NCBI GenBank assembly: GCA_905205975.1
Contig: CAJLFQ010000054.1
Coordinates: 1-15,329 of the forward strand
Length of the DNA: 15,329 bases
Direction of reading: 5' to 3'
Origin: an uncultured Eubacteriales bacterium
GTDB taxonomy: Bacteria; Bacillota; Clostridia; Oscillospirales; QAMX01
In this document: in pieces, positions 13,357-15,329 of the stretch
Position numbering within the stretch: position 1 is the stretch's first letter
Layout of the letters: each line of letters starts with the position of its first letter
Made by a program: the position numbers and the translations under genes
Notes under the pieces: model-generated
Told to the model about the DNA's origin: nothing
Database searches by the model: none
The model's input: only the letters and a program-made list of their open reading frames with translations

Positions 13357-14545
13357 TATAAGCCTTTCCGAACTGAAGTTCTTCGCTGTTTTTCTGATCC
13401 GGGATGGGCATCAGATCATCATCATCGTCATCTTCTTCGAGGAACGAATGGATGCTGTTTTTCAAAGAACGGAACAGCCCTTTTTTCTTCGGCTTATCGG
13501 ATTTGGCAGCCTTTGCGGCCTTGGCGGATCGCGAGACAGACAGATCCTCTTCGGTCTGCATGGATGGAATACGCGGAATGATTTTTGTGGCCTGGCTGTC
13601 GGTGCTGCTTTTGTCGACTGTCGGCGTGGGTTCTGCCGTGGTCTGCTGGAGGATGCCGTTCTTTTTCAAAACGAGCGCCAAAGCCTCTTCGTAAGAAAGA
13701 TTGGATGTATCAACGCCGCCGGCATTCAAATAGACGGAATCCCCTGCCTCAACCTGAGAAACCGGTGTGTCGTCCGGTTTGGTTTGTTCGGCCACGGCGG
13801 TTTGCTGAACAGGCTGTGCGGCAGCCGCCTGCGGAGCCTGAGCGGCTGATGACGGTGTTTCTGATGAGATTGCTGTATTCGTCTCAATGGCTGCAACGGC
13901 AGCAGTTTCCGCAACGGCAGACGGTTCAGGCGCGGCGGATGTGCAGCTTGCGTCAGGCTGGTCAGAAGCGGGTGCAGGATCAGCCGGCTGTGACGCTGCG
14001 GACGAATCTGCCTGCGATTCAGAGCCATTTTCCGCAGATACAGCAACAGCCGCAGATTGAGCCGGTTCGATGGCATCGGTGGTTCTTTCATCGCGCAGTT
14101 CACGCAGTTTGGATTCATACTGCTCTGCCAACGTTTGGGCAAAGTCAAGCCGCTGTTTGCGGAGCGCAGCCAAGCGGGCCTGCTCCATGTCGATCTGAGC
14201 GGTCAGATCCATGATCTGCTGGTTGAGGGCATCGACCTGCTGCTGGCAGATTTCAACCGCTTCCGGAGAGGCTGATTCAGCAGCAGCAGCGGCGTCGGAG
14301 GGGGCTGATTCCGAAACGGGTGCAGCCGGAGACTCAGCCGCTTTGGCGGCAGCCTGTGCTTCCGCTTCGCGGTATGTTTCGACGGTTTCGGCCAAAACCT
14401 GGAGCTTCTGCTTCAGAATTTCGTTTTCCTTCTTGAAATTGGCCAGAAGTTTACGGGCTTCACCGACAAACTCGTCAACCTGTTCCGGGTCATAACCGCC
14501 GAAAACTGTTTTATCAAAGAAGGATTCTGTTTTTTTCTCACTCAT
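13337..14545 (-). CDS. divIVA: DivIVA-domain protein with long low-complexity linker
   Basis: A 402-residue cell-pole or division-site protein, much longer than typical DivIVA (about 160-250). The N-terminus (8-60) is a DivIVA membrane-binding/coiled-coil domain with FFDKTVFGGYDPEQVDEFV. A second coiled coil spans about 95-155. An Ala/Ser/Pro/Gln-rich linker, probably disordered, follows to about residue 265. A short ordered patch (YLNAGGVDTSNLSYEEALAL) comes next, then a basic segment (KSDKPKKKGLFRSLK) and an acidic run of six Asp near the end. The ATG at 14557 sits immediately after GAAAGGA, too close for ribosome binding, so the ATG at 14545 (12-nt spacing) is preferred. Position between yggT and lspA matches the Firmicutes cluster. 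Confidence 0.9.
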   Translation of the reverse strand: MSEKKTESFFDKTVFGGYDPEQVDEFVGEARKLLANFKKENEILKQKLQVLAETVETYREAEAQAAAKAAESPAAPVSESAPSDAAAAAESASPEAVEICQQQVDALNQQIMDLTAQIDMEQARLAALRKQRLDFAQTLAEQYESKLRELRDERTTDAIEPAQSAAVAVSAENGSESQADSSAASQPADPAPASDQPDASCTSAAPEPSAVAETAAVAAIETNTAISSETPSSAAQAPQAAAAQPVQQTAVAEQTKPDDTPVSQVEAGDSVYLNAGGVDTSNLSYEEALALVLKKNGILQQTTAEPTPTVDKSSTDSQATKIIPRIPSMQTEEDLSVSRSAKAAKAAKSDKPKKKGLFRSLKNSIHSFLEEDDDDDDLMPIPDQKNSEELQFGKAYNVKKDR

Positions 14546-14579
14546 TGTGTTGTCCATTCCTTTCGCGGCATTTGCCGGA

Positions 14580-14837
14580 TTACAACAAAACCGTCAGCAG
14601 CTGCAACGTGAAAACGGTTGCTAAAAATGACAAATCAATCGGAAAGCCTTGACCGATTCCCAATTTGTCAAATAGAATACGATACGGCATGAGGAACGGC
14701 TCTGTCACATAACAAAGCAGATCATAGAACTTGCTGCCGCTCATTCCGGCAAACCAGGATAGGATTGCGCGGACGAACAGAAGCAAGGAAATCAGCTCAA
14801 TCAGCGACAGAGCAATCGACCGGACGATAGCAGTCAA
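14580..14837 (-). CDS. yggT: YggT family membrane protein
   Basis: An 85-residue protein with two membrane spans, of the YggT/YlmG family implicated in division or membrane organisation but without a defined activity. The first span is about 8-27 (SLIELISLLLFVRAILSWF). The loop YVTEPFLMPYR is the family signature, and the second span is at the C-terminus. The start codon is TTG, set by GGGAGGTG 5 nt upstream. It lies 21 nt after sepF and 34 nt before divIVA, so it is cotranscribed with both. ylmH, which often sits between yggT and divIVA, is missing here. Confidence 0.93.
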   Translation of the reverse strand: MTAIVRSIALSLIELISLLLFVRAILSWFAGMSGSKFYDLLCYVTEPFLMPYRILFDKLGIGQGFPIDLSFLATVFTLQLLTVLL

Positions 14838-14858
14838 GACTGCACCTCCCTGAATCGT

Positions 14859-15329
14859 TTAAAAGTAGAGCCCGTTGGATTCCAGCTCATCGATAATGTC
14901 GCCCATGATGCCGACATTATACGGCGTAATCAGGAACGTGCTGTTTGCGATTTTCTGGAATTTGCCTTGATAGGCATAAGCGACGCCGCTCAAAAAGTCC
15001 AGCAGACGGCGTGCAATGTCCTTGTTGGTCTGCTCCAGGTTGATGACGACCGTACGTTTTTCTTTCAGGTGGTCGGCGATTTCAGCGGCATCTTCAAATT
15101 TATCCGGCTTGACCAGGACGACCTGAAGCTGCGCCGTGGCGTTGATGTTGACGACCTTGTTGCCGCGGGTGTACGGTGAAACAGACGGCTGATCATATGT
15201 TGTGGTATTGCCGGAAACGGACTGTGCCGGCCGGTTATCAAGAGCGGTATTTTGAGGAACGTATTCCTCAAATTCATCTTCGTCGTCGTAGTCGTCAGCG
15301 TCGGTCCATTTTTTTATCTTATCAATTAT
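14859..15329 (-). CDS. sepF: Cell division protein SepF (5' end outside window)
   Basis: The last 156 codons of SepF, which anchors FtsZ to the membrane and organises the Z-ring in Gram-positive bacteria. The first visible residues (IIDKIKKW) belong to the N-terminal amphipathic membrane helix, so only a few residues are missing. An acidic linker follows (DADDYDDEDEFEEY), then a Ser/Thr/Gln-rich segment. The C-terminal SepF domain shows VVLVKPDKFEDAAEIADHL, KRTVVINLEQTNKDIARRLLDF, GKFQKIANSTFLITPYNV and the end ELESNGLYF. All are family hallmarks. The frame was read by reverse-complementing the window end, because it has no start inside the window. yggT follows 21 nt downstream. Confidence 0.95.
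   Translation of the reverse strand: MIDKIKKWTDADDYDDEDEFEEYVPQNTALDNRPAQSVSGNTTTYDQPSVSPYTRGNKVVNINATAQLQVVLVKPDKFEDAAEIADHLKEKRTVVINLEQTNKDIARRLLDFLSGVAYAYQGKFQKIANSTFLITPYNVGIMGDIIDELESNGLYF

Noticed and set aside
13268..14214. Several + strand frames antisense to divIVA
   Set aside because: They arise from the Ala/Ser/Gln-rich coding of divIVA and show low-complexity translations without motifs.

Overview
This 15.3 kb window reads as ordinary chromosome from a low-to-mid-GC Gram-positive anaerobe of the class Clostridia, most likely an Oscillospirales (Ruminococcaceae-like) spore former. The reasons are: an efp gene followed by a CD1247-type zinc-ribbon gene; a sepF-yggT-divIVA-lspA-rluD cell-division cluster; a TPP-riboswitch-controlled ECF thiamine transporter subunit (ThiT); a DUF6873-type protein; and a probable SpoVM. 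There is no sign of phage, transposon, CRISPR array, rRNA or tRNA. The taxonomic placement is an inference from gene content.

Left part (1-4600). efp and a CD1247-like acidic zinc-ribbon protein run on the + strand and end at a strong terminator shared with the convergent glyA-rarA operon on the - strand. glyA and nth (endonuclease III) diverge from a compact intergenic region that carries a recognisable promoter for each.

Middle (4600-10300). A + strand gene encodes an uncharacterised protein of about 600 residues that joins propeller-like repeats to a probable alpha-helical (six-hairpin-like) domain. It ends at a bidirectional terminator facing a - strand group: a DUF6873-type protein, a 56-residue membrane protein and a 26-residue SpoVM-like peptide. 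The last two are too short for ordinary ORF calling and were found by reading the - strand directly. Upstream lies a two-gene - strand operon for a MacA/HlyD-like adaptor and a MacB-like permease, with no ATPase gene beside it. Its leader can fold into a long hairpin that contains the ribosome-binding site and is followed by a U-run. A small Cys-rich + strand gene diverges from it.

Right part (10267-15329). Everything is on the - strand. sepF (its 5' end lies outside the window), yggT, divIVA, lspA and rluD form a tight cluster, which links Z-ring/membrane proteins, lipoprotein signal peptidase and rRNA pseudouridylation as in many Firmicutes. ylmH and ileS, often found inside this cluster, are absent. 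A near-consensus promoter inside the 3' end of rluD drives a TPP riboswitch, then thiT and a Cof-type HAD phosphatase.

The observations most worth a second look are the unannotated SpoVM-like gene and its small membrane partner, the RBS-containing hairpin before the adaptor gene, the promoter interleaved with a terminator at 7691-7728, the 9-nt complementarity between the TPP aptamer and its downstream leader, and the propeller/helical-domain protein. All are inferences from sequence reading alone; no database search was possible.
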